Shown here one piece after another: positions 40,133 to 47,635 of a DNA stretch of 64,000 nt; within the stretch, counting starts at the first letter, position 1, and each line of letters opens with the position of its first letter. Under the pieces are notes generated by a model. That model had not been told where the DNA came from. It did no database searches and saw only the letters and a list, made by a program, of their open reading frames with translations. The DNA comes from Iodobacter fluviatilis (GTDB lineage: Bacteria > Pseudomonadota > Gammaproteobacteria > Burkholderiales > Chitinibacteraceae). The translations under genes and the position numbers were made by a program. The stretch lies in NCBI RefSeq assembly GCF_900451195.1, contig NZ_UGHR01000006.1:1-64000 (forward strand). Direction: 5' to 3'.

Positions 40133-40200
40133 ACACCCAAATCTTGAATTACAGAGAGCATGGATTTTCACTGAGAAAAATAAAGCTTAATTTGGGTTGT
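40133..40200. repeat. Family A inverted repeat, copy 6 (short)
   Basis: The left arm ACACCCAAATCTTGAATTAC continues with AGAGAGCATGG and TTTTCACTGAGAAAA; the right end is reduced to TTTGGGTTGT. It lies 50 bases after the natB stop. Confidence 0.65.
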
Positions 40201-40518
40201 TTTGTAGATTTTAAGTGTTTTAAAACCCAGTAACTAGGGTAAGTAAAGCAGCTTGTGGCGCAGGGCTTAATCTCTCTTTGAAACACGTCGGAGCGAGGAA
40301 CAAGCTGAGCGGAGGATCTCTTGGTGCGGTATCTTGTTCAATTTATCCACTCAAATTCGCATTGACCACAGGCAGTAAACTTACCAATTTAGTCATCAGC
40401 AAACATAGGTCAGTGCTTAGTAAAAACGGCTGAGTTAGACTATGCGAGAGGCCGCAGTCGGCCAGAAGCGGTCACTCAGTAGCGCTTTTTTTTTATTTTG
40501 CCTGCACTAGGAGAGCCA
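40201..40518. other. Junction into the accessory island, no gene
   Basis: This stretch contains a short piece of family B (GGAGCGAGGAACAAGC near 40292) and, at 40450-40495, a family C palindrome end: GGCCG-CAGT-CGGCC hairpin, then AGAAGCGGTCACTCAG and a run of ten Ts, which could be an intrinsic terminator. I see no coding sequence. Confidence 0.5.
40450..40495 (+). repeat. Family C palindromic spacer, copy 1
   Basis: The right end TCGGCCAGAAGCGGTCACTC matches the spacers at 43.1, 43.2, 43.75 and 45.1 kb. It contains a perfect GGCCG/CGGCC hairpin and is followed by ten Ts. Confidence 0.65.
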
Positions 40519-41088
40519 ATGTTTCGCTTCACGTTAATGATTTCATTCTGTTTATGTTCGCTTGCAGCCAATGCAGGATTAGACATCATCGCTTATGAAA
40601 AACTGAGTATCGTTTCAGCGCCGAAATTTGACAAAGATGGGCGGCCACTGGGAGAACAGCAGGTCAAATTGGCTCCCGTTGAATTTGCGGAGCGCTTTAC
40701 TGGTCTGATAGCCGGAAAAGTGTATAAGTATCAATCAGCTTTCAGCTTTAGGGCTGGCTCCTACTCAGGTTACAACGATTGGCGGAACGAGTTGGCAAAG
40801 CTCGCGGGCTATGCTCAGACACCCTACCAATCGCTTAATGGCGAAATAGCGCAGCGATATGATGTAACAGTCTGGAATGTGAAGAAGGGTCCATTCTGGG
40901 AGTTGATTGACTTCTCTGACTCCGAAGGCGTAATCGGTCCTGTAGTATGTAAACGCATTTCTAAAGATTTTATTCAGTATCAATCTGCCGCGTCCAAGCA
41001 TCCCGATAAGTCATTTCGCAACGCTTATGAAGGCTGGAAGAAGGCATTTTCCATGTGTGCTAATAGCGGAGCTATAGCCTTTTATTGA
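40519..41088 (+). CDS. Unknown exported protein
   Basis: A 189-residue protein with a clear signal peptide (MFRFTLMISFCLCSLAANA) likely cleaved before GLDI, so probably periplasmic or secreted. The mature part is basic and aromatic-rich (YSGYNDWRNELAKLAGYAQT) with two cysteines near residues 149 (VVCKRIS) and 182 (SMCANS) that could form a disulfide. The ATG at 40519 is preceded by AGGAG at six bases. I do not recognise the family. It is first gene of the 40-46 kb accessory island, with no clear partners. Confidence 0.65.
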   Translation: MFRFTLMISFCLCSLAANAGLDIIAYEKLSIVSAPKFDKDGRPLGEQQVKLAPVEFAERFTGLIAGKVYKYQSAFSFRAGSYSGYNDWRNELAKLAGYAQTPYQSLNGEIAQRYDVTVWNVKKGPFWELIDFSDSEGVIGPVVCKRISKDFIQYQSAASKHPDKSFRNAYEGWKKAFSMCANSGAIAFY

Positions 41089-41393
41089 TGCTGAGTTAAA
41101 GGCGACCTTGTCAGGTGATCACCTTGCGCGCTCGAGGTACAACTCACTATTTGAATCGTTGTAAATTTATTCATGGTGTTGTACGTAGCGAGTCATGTTG
41201 CATTTTTCGTATCCTGCGATTTCCTATAAAAGGACTGCTTTGGCCGAACAGCACTGGCACAAGTCAAAAGTATTGAAGGCCGCAACCAGATGGTTAGCGG
41301 CCTTTCAATTTTATAGCCTAGGCATCGACACCTCGGCCCAAACAGACCATCCGCGCAATCTTGTTTGGTGGCCAAACTCCGTAAGACACTACA
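41089..41393. other. Intergenic region with a family C element, no gene
   Basis: Between two converging genes. It holds the 41234-41337 repeat described separately. A reading frame on the plus strand from 41195 crosses the repeat and overlaps the next gene, and I do not accept it as coding. Confidence 0.5.
41234..41337 (+). repeat. Family C long element, copy 2 (left flank of the LprI-domain gene)
   Basis: It begins CTGCTTTGGCCGAACAGC, includes a terminator-like hairpin GGCCGCAACC...GGTTAGCGGCC followed by TTTC, then AGCCTAGGCATCGACA and TCGGCC. A direct copy lies at 42993-43108 on the other side of the gene at 41394-42797. Confidence 0.75.
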
Positions 41394-42797
41394 CTAATTC
41401 ACTTCATCACCATCAAACAAAGCAACTGCGGTTGTAATGCCAATGATGTGGCGCACGCCATTCACGTCAAAGATTTGTTCTTCCTCCGTTTGTGGTTTTC
41501 GCATCCATAATTGAGCTGATAAGCCCCCTTTGGCAGAGTAAAACCCAAACCAATTTATAACTTGGGCAACATAGCACTGACCTTTCAGTTTTACCGGAAT
41601 GTCCGCAACAATTTCAAACGTATAATGTCCTCGTCCAAACCCGTAATAAGCACCAAGATCTTCTTCTTTGACCGATTCAGGAATCGGACACAAGGGTTGC
41701 TCATTTATACCGTATCGACTCGATTGCTTATCCACATGAGTCAGCGAACGGGATAATGCGGCATGCAAATCCTTATTGAGCTGCCAAGTTGTGCCATTCT
41801 CACGCTTTTGAACTTTAGGAATTAAGAATTGATAACGGTAGTTCAGAGTTAAAGTGGGCACTTTACCAACAGGCTTTAGCGCCCTGAGTAAATAAAGGCG
41901 ATCTGAACCATAGTGACCACTGCGGTAGGCAAAGTAAGTCCGCTCGCGCAAACGAATCAAACTCGCGTCTTGATTCGATCCACGACCATTGAGTGAATAA
42001 AGGTAAGAGCGTTGATTTTCATCCTCGCTAGCAAATGAGTTCGCCGATGTATAAGCACCAACAAACTTACCACCACTTTGCTGCAGCACACTGATATACG
42101 AATATAAGCCAGTACCACCAAGATAGGAGTCGATAATCAAATCGCGATGCCCATCCGCATCAAGATCTACAAGGGTATAGCTAGCATTGCCATTCTCACC
42201 GCCACCCTCGATATTTGCAGCCACTAATGCACGCCACTCTTCAACACTGACGCCTTTGGGCTTTACTTTCGGAAAGCGCTGTTCTGCAAATTCTTCTATA
42301 TCATCCTTTTGATTGGTAAATTTGGTGCTCTGATTTTTAATCGTTAACGATTTCAGCGTATGTTCTAAAGCAAACTCTGGGTCAATTTTGCTTCGAGCTT
42401 GAATCATTTTCTTTAAATCCAAAATGGCCAGCTTATCAATTTGATCGGGTTGATAAGCAGTATTCACATGAAGTAAACCTTGTAGGAACAGAATTTGCGT
42501 TTGGTAACTAGTCGTAATACACGCGATATCGCTCTTGCAAAGATCAAGCTTTTTTAGCCAGTTCTTTTGCGATTGCCGATAGCTGGCACGCTCAGGAAAT
42601 TGAAGGACTTGATTAAATAAGGTCGATAAAGCTTGATCCAATTGCAGCAATGATGGATTGGTGCAAATCGTTTTTTCCGTGTCACTACTTGCTTGAGGAC
42701 AAGCGATATCTTGCGCATTGGAAACACCCGAAACAAAGATGAATGCGAAAATTAATGTGAGTCTAGCCAAAAATTGGTGTTGCAAAGAAGTCCCCAT
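41394..42797 (-). CDS. Exported protein with LprI-like (DUF1311) domain
   Basis: A 467-residue secreted protein. A signal peptide (LARLTLIFAFIFVSGVSNA, about 10-28) precedes QDIACPQ. Residues about 30-100 match the lysozyme-inhibitor LprI / DUF1311 pattern: CPQASSDTEKTICTNPSLLQ, then LDQALSTLFNQ, and a second Cys pair in LDLCKSDIACITTSYQTQI. The remaining 350 residues include DLDADGHRDLIIDSYLGGTG near 215, which looks like an FG-GAP/calcium-loop style repeat in a beta-rich region, and are otherwise unknown. The listed ATG has no ribosome binding site; the TTG five codons later, preceded by GGGGA, is an alternative. This is the only minus-strand gene of the island, and it is flanked by direct family C repeats. 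Confidence 0.65.
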   Translation of the reverse strand: MGTSLQHQFLARLTLIFAFIFVSGVSNAQDIACPQASSDTEKTICTNPSLLQLDQALSTLFNQVLQFPERASYRQSQKNWLKKLDLCKSDIACITTSYQTQILFLQGLLHVNTAYQPDQIDKLAILDLKKMIQARSKIDPEFALEHTLKSLTIKNQSTKFTNQKDDIEEFAEQRFPKVKPKGVSVEEWRALVAANIEGGGENGNASYTLVDLDADGHRDLIIDSYLGGTGLYSYISVLQQSGGKFVGAYTSANSFASEDENQRSYLYSLNGRGSNQDASLIRLRERTYFAYRSGHYGSDRLYLLRALKPVGKVPTLTLNYRYQFLIPKVQKRENGTTWQLNKDLHAALSRSLTHVDKQSSRYGINEQPLCPIPESVKEEDLGAYYGFGRGHYTFEIVADIPVKLKGQCYVAQVINWFGFYSAKGGLSAQLWMRKPQTEEEQIFDVNGVRHIIGITTAVALFDGDEVN

Positions 42798-42992
42798 TTA
42801 GAGCGCCGAGCAGCTCTAAAAAGCTATATCAGTTATTGTCGCCGATGAATTACTATATCAACTGTCGGTATACGACTAACCTACACCAAAATCCAAACCC
42901 AAGATAGACTGCAATTGACTCCAAAGTGTGCCACTCTAGGTAGTATGTAGTGGCACGCTGATTTTGACTACGGAAAAAGAAGGAATGATTAT

Positions 42993-43108
42993 CCGCTTTG
43001 GCCGAACAGCTTCGGCAAACATCCGAAATGAATAAGGCCGCAACCCAATGGTTAGCGGCCTTTCGTTTTTCAGGCTATGGCATCGACAGATCGGCCTTAG
43101 CGGTCACT
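42993..43108 (+). repeat. Family C long element, copy 3 (right flank of the LprI-domain gene)
   Basis: CCGCTTTGGCCGAACAGC, then AAGGCCGCAACCCAATGG / TTAGCGGCCTTTC terminator-like hairpin, then AGGCTATGGCATCGACAGAT and CGGCCTTAGCGGTCACTC. The left end and the complement of the right end (CCGCTAAGGCCGA) form terminal inverted repeats. It is a direct copy of 41234-41337. Confidence 0.78.
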
Positions 43109-43184
43109 CAGGGACTTCTACAACCACATTGGCCATCTTACTTTTGCATCAGCTTCAGCTTAGGGTGACAATCAACAGTCAGTT

Positions 43185-43210
43185 GGCGGTAGTCGGCCAG
43201 AAGTGGACCT
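43185..43210 (+). repeat. Family C right-end fragment, copy 4
   Basis: GGCGGTAGTCGGCCAGAAGT matches the right ends of the other family C spacers; no left end is evident. Confidence 0.55.
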
Positions 43211-43258
43211 CTTACGCCAGCAGATAAAGAACCAATGAAATTGAGCAAAGATTAAAAC

Positions 43259-43711
43259 GTGAACTTAGAAAAAGCATTAGAAGAAATAGGCGACAGCAAA
43301 AAAGAATCAATTTTCTTTCTGCTTGGCATTGCTAAAATTGCAGCTAAATTACTACCCTCAGGGGCTCGAATAATTGCCAACGAGGCAATTTCTTTCGCAT
43401 CAAATGCGCTTGCAGGAGGGGATTTTGGCTCCAAAGAACTGTATGATTTTGCTAATCAAGCAAATGCACGTTCCTTGGCTTTTGAGGAAGAATATCTTCA
43501 ATCAAGTAGCGAAAAGTCTGCAATAGCCATTGTTGTAATGGCATATTATTTTCTAATATGGATAACTTCTGAGAGTGAAGGCCAAAGTGTGCCTGAAGAT
43601 GTGGAGCTAATTAAGGATTTTGGCTTTATTGGGGTTGTAGATTATGCACGAAGCAATGGTGTTGTTGATAATAAATCCCTAATGTCCCTAATAATTTCAA
43701 TGAAAGAATAG
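43259..43711 (+). CDS. Unknown small protein (island gene)
   Basis: A 150-residue acidic protein starting at GTG, without a signal peptide. It is rich in Ala, Ser and Glu, with a hydrophobic stretch SAIAIVVMAYYFLIWITSES near residues 86-105 that could be a buried helix or a single membrane segment. Segments such as LLPSGARIIANEAISFASNA suggest an all-helical fold. The weak start (GTG with no strong ribosome site) leaves some doubt about the N-terminus. I do not recognise it; size and context are compatible with an immunity-type protein but nothing proves that. Confidence 0.55.
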   Translation: MNLEKALEEIGDSKKESIFFLLGIAKIAAKLLPSGARIIANEAISFASNALAGGDFGSKELYDFANQANARSLAFEEEYLQSSSEKSAIAIVVMAYYFLIWITSESEGQSVPEDVELIKDFGFIGVVDYARSNGVVDNKSLMSLIISMKE

Positions 43712-43723
43712 CGCAACATGTAG

Positions 43724-43769
43724 GCTGCTTTGGGTCGATAACAGGCGGTAGTCGGCCATGAGCGGAAGT
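43724..43769 (+). repeat. Family C palindromic spacer, copy 5 (minimal form)
   Basis: CTGCTTTGGGTCGA, a short centre AACAGGCGGTAG, then TCGGCCATGAGCGG. The two ends are imperfect inverted repeats, giving a hairpin of about 45 bases between the stop of one small gene and the start of the next. Confidence 0.7.
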
Positions 43770-43791
43770 GTCATATAGGAAGACATGAACA

Positions 43792-44283
43792 ATGAACACG
43801 CACGTTCAATCAAAAAATGTGACGGTCACAAAGTATGACAAGCTATTTGCTGTGTTTGAGGAGTTAACTAAGCAGCTTCAGTTAATTCCAGATGAAAAGC
43901 TTCAGGTTTACGTCGGCTTTTTAATTCAGATGCATGAGCAATTAAATAAAATGCTAGCGTCAAACAGAGGTGTAACCAAGTCAAAAATGGCGACTGGATT
44001 AGAGCAAGTGCTTCGAGAAGTGCCAGAATTTTTTTCGAATTTAAAACCTGCAGTCCGACTGAGTGCCATTAATGCGTGGAACGCGTCAATTCAAAAAGAA
44101 TTTCCAGAATTTGCAGAGAAAAGCAAAGAAAAAATTGCAAAGATATTAATCAGAGGCCACATAAAAAATGAGTCTGAATATTACTTAGTACGCAGTGAGG
44201 TGGATGCACTTGAAAGTGTTGAGACACAAGATTCAGTACTTAAGCAATATTATTCGCTTATAGATAAATTTGAAGTTAAATAG
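43792..44283 (+). CDS. Unknown helical small protein (island gene)
   Basis: A 163-residue protein, highly charged and predicted helical (LFAVFEELTKQLQLIPDEKL, EFAEKSKEKIAKILIRGHI in parts), with no signal or membrane segment. The start at 43792 is fixed by frame: the closer ATG at 43785 runs into a stop after a few codons, and AGGA lies 11 bases before 43792. No family recognised. It follows the minimal family C spacer and is followed after 50 bases by the next small gene, so the two may be one transcript. Confidence 0.6.
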   Translation: MNTHVQSKNVTVTKYDKLFAVFEELTKQLQLIPDEKLQVYVGFLIQMHEQLNKMLASNRGVTKSKMATGLEQVLREVPEFFSNLKPAVRLSAINAWNASIQKEFPEFAEKSKEKIAKILIRGHIKNESEYYLVRSEVDALESVETQDSVLKQYYSLIDKFEVK

Positions 44284-44333
44284 TTATGTTGATTTACAAT
44301 GAAAGACAAAGCCTTCATTTGCGGATATTTTAG

Positions 44334-44711
44334 ATGTATTCAATCGTAGACTTTTATCAAACTATTCATCATAAATTTCCAGATATATCAAAAAAAGCAG
44401 ATTTATTGTTTATGAATGATTGGGGGCAATTTCTTCCAGAGTACGCATACTCTTGGTTTGAAAAACTTGCTTACGCATTGAATTCAGAAATGAAAAATGG
44501 AGTGTCTTTTTTAGTTCACAAGCCCTTGTTTGACTTTTTAAATGACATTTTACAAAACGCAAATGACGAAATAAAGGCCTGCATAGATGTTGCATTTACA
44601 GAAAACCTGTTCTGGCAATTGCCAGAAGATAAGTCGAGTCTGTATTGGATTCATCTTCCTGAGTCAATAAAATGTCTCTATTTAGCTTTTCATGGAAGGC
44701 CACCCATTTAA
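44334..44711 (+). CDS. Unknown small acidic protein, immunity-like (island gene)
   Basis: A 125-residue soluble protein, aromatic-rich and acidic: WGQFLPEYAYSWFEKLAYAL near 29-48 and FLNDILQNANDEIKACIDVA near 67-86, ending LYLAFHGRPPI. The composition and length resemble small proteins often found as immunity or DUF7674-like genes, but I cannot claim the match. No strong ribosome binding site is visible. Unlike most island genes it has no family C spacer ahead of it, only a short TTTGGGTCGA remnant after it near 44737. Confidence 0.55.
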   Translation: MYSIVDFYQTIHHKFPDISKKADLLFMNDWGQFLPEYAYSWFEKLAYALNSEMKNGVSFLVHKPLFDFLNDILQNANDEIKACIDVAFTENLFWQLPEDKSSLYWIHLPESIKCLYLAFHGRPPI

Positions 44712-44761
44712 ACGATTTACTTCCGATTTGGGTCGATTCCAGGCAATGCAAAGGTAATGAC

Positions 44762-45013
44762 GTGAGATTAAAGTTAAGAACTAAAGAAATATTTATTTAT
44801 TATTTTTACTGGTCGACGCTTTGGCTTTGTTTGTCAGCTGCGAGTTCTTTTATTTATAGCAATGCAGAAACGTCAATATCAGCCCACATTATGCTGTGCA
44901 TAACGGGATTTCCATTGGCGCTGGCTTCTTTATACTTTCCAAATGGGACAATTGAAGCCGTGGCTATTGCTGGCGCTCTGGGTTTAATACAGTGGACTTC
45001 GCTTTCACTTTAA
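44762..45013 (+). CDS. Small multi-helix membrane protein (island gene)
   Basis: An 83-residue protein with two or three hydrophobic segments (IFIYYFYWSTLWLCLSAASS, IMLCITGFPLALASLYFP and IEAVAIAGALGLIQW) after a basic N-terminus (MRLKLRTKE). I start it at GTG 44762, six bases after AAAGGT; the longer frame from 44672 would overlap the preceding gene by 40 bases and translate spacer sequence. Function unknown. Confidence 0.5.
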   Translation: MRLKLRTKEIFIYYFYWSTLWLCLSAASSFIYSNAETSISAHIMLCITGFPLALASLYFPNGTIEAVAIAGALGLIQWTSLSL

Positions 45014-45022
45014 ACAAAAAGT

Positions 45023-45111
45023 CTGCTTTGGGTTGGGAGCTGCCAGTGGTTGCAACTACGTGTGCATTTCGAGCATGATATAGGTCACTGGCGGCAGTCG
45101 GCCAGTAGCGG
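45023..45111 (+). repeat. Family C palindromic spacer, copy 6
   Basis: The left arm CTGCTTTGGGTTGGGAGCTG continues into CCAGTGGTT, and the right arm GGTCACTGGCGGCAGTCGGCC continues into AGTAGCGG. They are imperfect inverted repeats of about 30 bases with a 30-base centre. Confidence 0.7.
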
Positions 45112-45241
45112 AAGTAATATTGCGTTTGTTCATATCAGAATAAGCGTCAGCAACCCTTCAAATTGCAGACGCAAGTAGTTCGGTTGATGCGTTAGGCCTC
45201 AATGAGTGAGGCTTACCTAATGGTTATAAGGAATATCGACA

Positions 45242-45958
45242 ATGAGCACATATCAGTCCGATAGGCCAGCGATTCAGACGAATCTTAGGCGGGAAATTGA
45301 GGTAGAAGCGGGACATGAATGCTCAGTAACAGGATGCACTGAACATACATATCTCGAAATCCATCATATCAATCAAAACCGAGAAGATAACCGAAAGGAG
45401 AATCTAATTCTTCTGTGTGATAAGCATCATAAAATGGCACATGCTGGAGTAATTGATAGGAAAGCTCTGCATAATTATAAGGAGGCTCTTAGGGCTCGCT
45501 TAAATAGCAATGAATTTGTGAGGGGGCAGGAGGGCGATAGAGTAAATCGCTTTCTAAATATTGTGACAGACCTACTTTCATATAATGATTGTGGTGAGAT
45601 TTCATATGTAGGCTCTGAAACGGGGTATTGGTTTGAGCAAGATGTATATATCAAGTTGAGTAACTTTTTTGCGAGCATACATATTTATAATTTTGAGCTT
45701 AGGTCTTATGATCGAAGCGTAAGAGATCGGCAGGATCGAATAGTAGATCTAATGCAGCAGGTTCTAAATATTAGAGAACAGGGTAATTACCGTTACAACG
45801 GCAGCTATTGCGCAACATTCATTCCAAAACATGCTATTGGTACTCCCGAGTATGATAGAGAGATATCTGCACAGAAAAAACTTGTTGAAGATAAGCTGCT
45901 GGAAATACAAAAATTAGCATCCGAGTTATGGGACTATGTAGGGAATAGGTTAGCCTAG
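45242..45958 (+). CDS. HNH endonuclease domain protein
   Basis: A 238-residue protein. Residues about 15-80 form an HNH nuclease module: a zinc-type pair CSVTGC near 27-32, the catalytic LEIHHINQNREDN near 38-50, N-E-N-L-ILLCDKHHKMAH near 52-67. The C-terminal 150 residues are helical and unassigned (VRDRQDRIVDLMQQVLNIRE and EDKLLEIQKLASELWDYVG). AAGGA lies nine bases before the ATG, and a short hairpin (TTAGGCCTCA...TGAGGCTTACCTAA, 45199-45225) lies in the leader. It could be a stand-alone homing-type, restriction or defence nuclease; no methyltransferase or partner is seen beside it. It is the last gene of the island. Confidence 0.78.
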   Translation: MSTYQSDRPAIQTNLRREIEVEAGHECSVTGCTEHTYLEIHHINQNREDNRKENLILLCDKHHKMAHAGVIDRKALHNYKEALRARLNSNEFVRGQEGDRVNRFLNIVTDLLSYNDCGEISYVGSETGYWFEQDVYIKLSNFFASIHIYNFELRSYDRSVRDRQDRIVDLMQQVLNIREQGNYRYNGSYCATFIPKHAIGTPEYDREISAQKKLVEDKLLEIQKLASELWDYVGNRLA

Positions 45959-46379
45959 TCTTCCTTATAACAAGTCATTCAACCAAACCCAGAGTCACGG
46001 CAGCTTCACATCAATTGCCAGTCATTCATTGTGCCGATGGTTGAATGTCAGCAGTGGGTCGGGAGTTGTCTCTCAAGACCTCCTGACAAATGCGAAGGCG
46101 CGGGTGGCGAAATCCGATAAGAGCGGGTGGGTAAATTGATAAGAATCTGCGCTTGGGAGCGAGGAACGGGCCAATCTCACCCGCCGCCGACTCGCTTGTC
46201 CGCAGCGCAGGGGCCTTCGTTTTTTTGAGGTTGCAGCTTTGGTTTTTTTTCTTGGCCGTTCAAAAGAAGCATGTCCCCACGGTGGCTACCGCTCCTAAAT
46301 CAACGAGCCGAAGGCACTAAAAAGAAGATTTCTACGTAATATCAGTTATTAAGTTAGCTTTTTAGTGATGCCCATCGTA
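45959..46379. other. Right junction of the island, no gene
   Basis: 420 bases containing the family B repeat at 46154-46318 and otherwise no coding sequence or obvious signal. Confidence 0.5.
46154..46318 (-). repeat. Family B repeat, copy 2 (inverted)
   Basis: Read on the minus strand: CTTCGGCTCGTTGATTTAGG, AGCGGTAGCCACCGTGGGG, TTTTGAACGGCCAAGAAAA, CGAAGGCCCC, and near the end GTTCCTCGCTCCC. The blocks follow the same order as in 31235-31366. Poly-A/T tracts and a longer 3' part make this copy about 30 bases longer. Confidence 0.75.
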
Positions 46380-46565
46380 TTACCCCACCCACAGCCTCTC
46401 TATTACCAGCCCTAAGAAAAAAATCACCAGCAAGCCCAGCGTGGAGTAGAGAATCCATTTGATGATGCGCAGCCAGCCCGGGTCTTGGCTGCGCTGGTAT
46501 TTGAACGCGCAATAGGCGATGCCAAGTACGGCAAGTACAAATAACAGGCGCAGGACAATAAACAT
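46380..46565 (-). CDS. Small two-helix membrane protein after lpxC
   Basis: A 61-residue protein with two hydrophobic helices (FIVLRLLFVLAVLGIAYCAF and IIKWILYSTLGLLVIFFLGL) joined by the polar loop KYQRSQDPGWLR. Its start codon overlaps the lpxC stop by one base, so it is translationally coupled as the last gene of the dcw/lpxC transcript. Unknown function; similar tiny membrane proteins near lpxC occur in related bacteria as I recall, but I cannot name one. Confidence 0.65.
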   Translation of the reverse strand: MFIVLRLLFVLAVLGIAYCAFKYQRSQDPGWLRIIKWILYSTLGLLVIFFLGLVIERLWVG

Positions 46566-47479
46566 CAGATTCCTAAGGCAGGCAGATCGTGGAATGAGCT
46601 GGGGACGTCGTCGCGGTTTTCAAAGCTGACAATCTCGTAGGAGGATTCGTCGTCGAGCAGGGCGCGCAGCAGTTTGTTATTCATGGCGTGGCCGGATTTA
46701 TAGCCTTCAAAGGCGGCAATCAAAGGGCGGCCAAGGATGTATAAATCGCCAACCAGATCGAGCACTTTATGGCGGACAAATTCGTCTTCAAAACGCAAGC
46801 CACCGTCGTTGAGCACGCGGTATTCATCAATCACAATCGCGTTATCCATGCTGCCGCCACGGGCTAAGCCGTTCATGCGCAGGTATTCCACTTCATGGAT
46901 AAAGCCAAACGTGCGGGCACGGGCAATTTCGCTGACATAATTCGTGTCAGCAAAATCGAGCTTGATGGTTTGGGCTGATTTTTTAAATGCGGGGTGGGCA
47001 AAGTCGATGGTGAGCGCTACTTTATAGCCGTCATGCGGGAGCAGGCGTACCCATTTATCGCCTTCAGATACTTCTATAGGTTTCAGCACGCGGACAAATT
47101 GCTTGGCCGCATGTTGATCCACAATGCCTGCTGATTGCAGCAGATAGATAAAAGGCGCTGCCGATCCATCCATAATCGGCATTTCCGGGGCGTCGACTTC
47201 AACAATCACATTGTCGATGCCTAACCCCGCAAATGCAGACATGATGTGCTCGATCGTGCCGACACGTACGCCGTCTTTGACGAGCGTAGAGGAGAGCCGC
47301 GTGTCGTTGACCAGAGCGGGCGTAACTCTGAATGGCGTCGACTCGGGCAAATCGACGCGTTGGAAAACGATCCCGCTATTGACCGGGGCCGGTTTTAGGA
47401 CGAGGGTAACCCGCTCGCCAGAATGCAGGCCCACGCCAACGGCGCGGATAGTCGTCTTCAGAGTGCGTTGCTGAAACAT
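46565..47479 (-). CDS. lpxC: UDP-3-O-acyl-N-acetylglucosamine deacetylase
   Basis: A 304-residue zinc deacetylase catalysing the committed step of lipid A synthesis, about the E. coli length (305). Zinc ligands and active-site blocks: [16 protein letters not shown] near 75-90 (first His), [14 protein letters not shown] with the catalytic region, [14 protein letters not shown] near 260-275 (His), and [13 protein letters not shown] with Asp. The start at 47479 ([11 protein letters not shown]) follows AAAGAG at six bases and fits the family; the start six codons upstream does not add homologous sequence. It lies 156 bases after ftsZ, the usual end of the dcw cluster. Confidence 0.95.
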   Translation of the reverse strand: MFQQRTLKTTIRAVGVGLHSGERVTLVLKPAPVNSGIVFQRVDLPESTPFRVTPALVNDTRLSSTLVKDGVRVGTIEHIMSAFAGLGIDNVIVEVDAPEMPIMDGSAAPFIYLLQSAGIVDQHAAKQFVRVLKPIEVSEGDKWVRLLPHDGYKVALTIDFAHPAFKKSAQTIKLDFADTNYVSEIARARTFGFIHEVEYLRMNGLARGGSMDNAIVIDEYRVLNDGGLRFEDEFVRHKVLDLVGDLYILGRPLIAAFEGYKSGHAMNNKLLRALLDDESSYEIVSFENRDDVPSSFHDLPALGI

Positions 47480-47635
47480 ATTGGTCTCTTTAATCAACAG
47501 ACCTCAATCTTACCAGCACCGGGTAGTGTGCTGGATTGATCTTTGCAATCTTGCCAATAGGCAATGCCTTTATCTCCGTCTGAAACACTCAATGCGGGCA
47601 GGCCAGGCGGTGCCCGACCTGCTCTGCTTTCATGA

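Larger units (their letters stand above)
42798..43258. other. Intergenic region with two family C elements, no gene
   Basis: 460 bases between divergent genes containing the elements at 42993-43108 and 43185-43210. I see no coding sequence. Confidence 0.5.

Noticed and set aside
41195..41437. Small plus-strand reading frame
   Set aside because: It runs through the family C element and overlaps the 3' end of the LprI-domain gene on the other strand, with no ribosome binding site.
40450..45111. Integron attC sites between the island genes
   Set aside because: The spacers are palindromic and cassette-like, but I could not find paired core sites of the GTTRRRY / RYYYAAC type, and no integron integrase is present in the window.
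40519..45958. A complete prophage or transposon
   Set aside because: No integrase, transposase, terminase or structural phage gene is present; only small unknown genes and an HNH protein are seen.
47577..47590. Neisseria-type DNA uptake sequence
   Set aside because: CCGTCTGAAA here resembles part of GCCGTCTGAA but lacks the leading G match, and I saw no repeated dense occurrence in the window.
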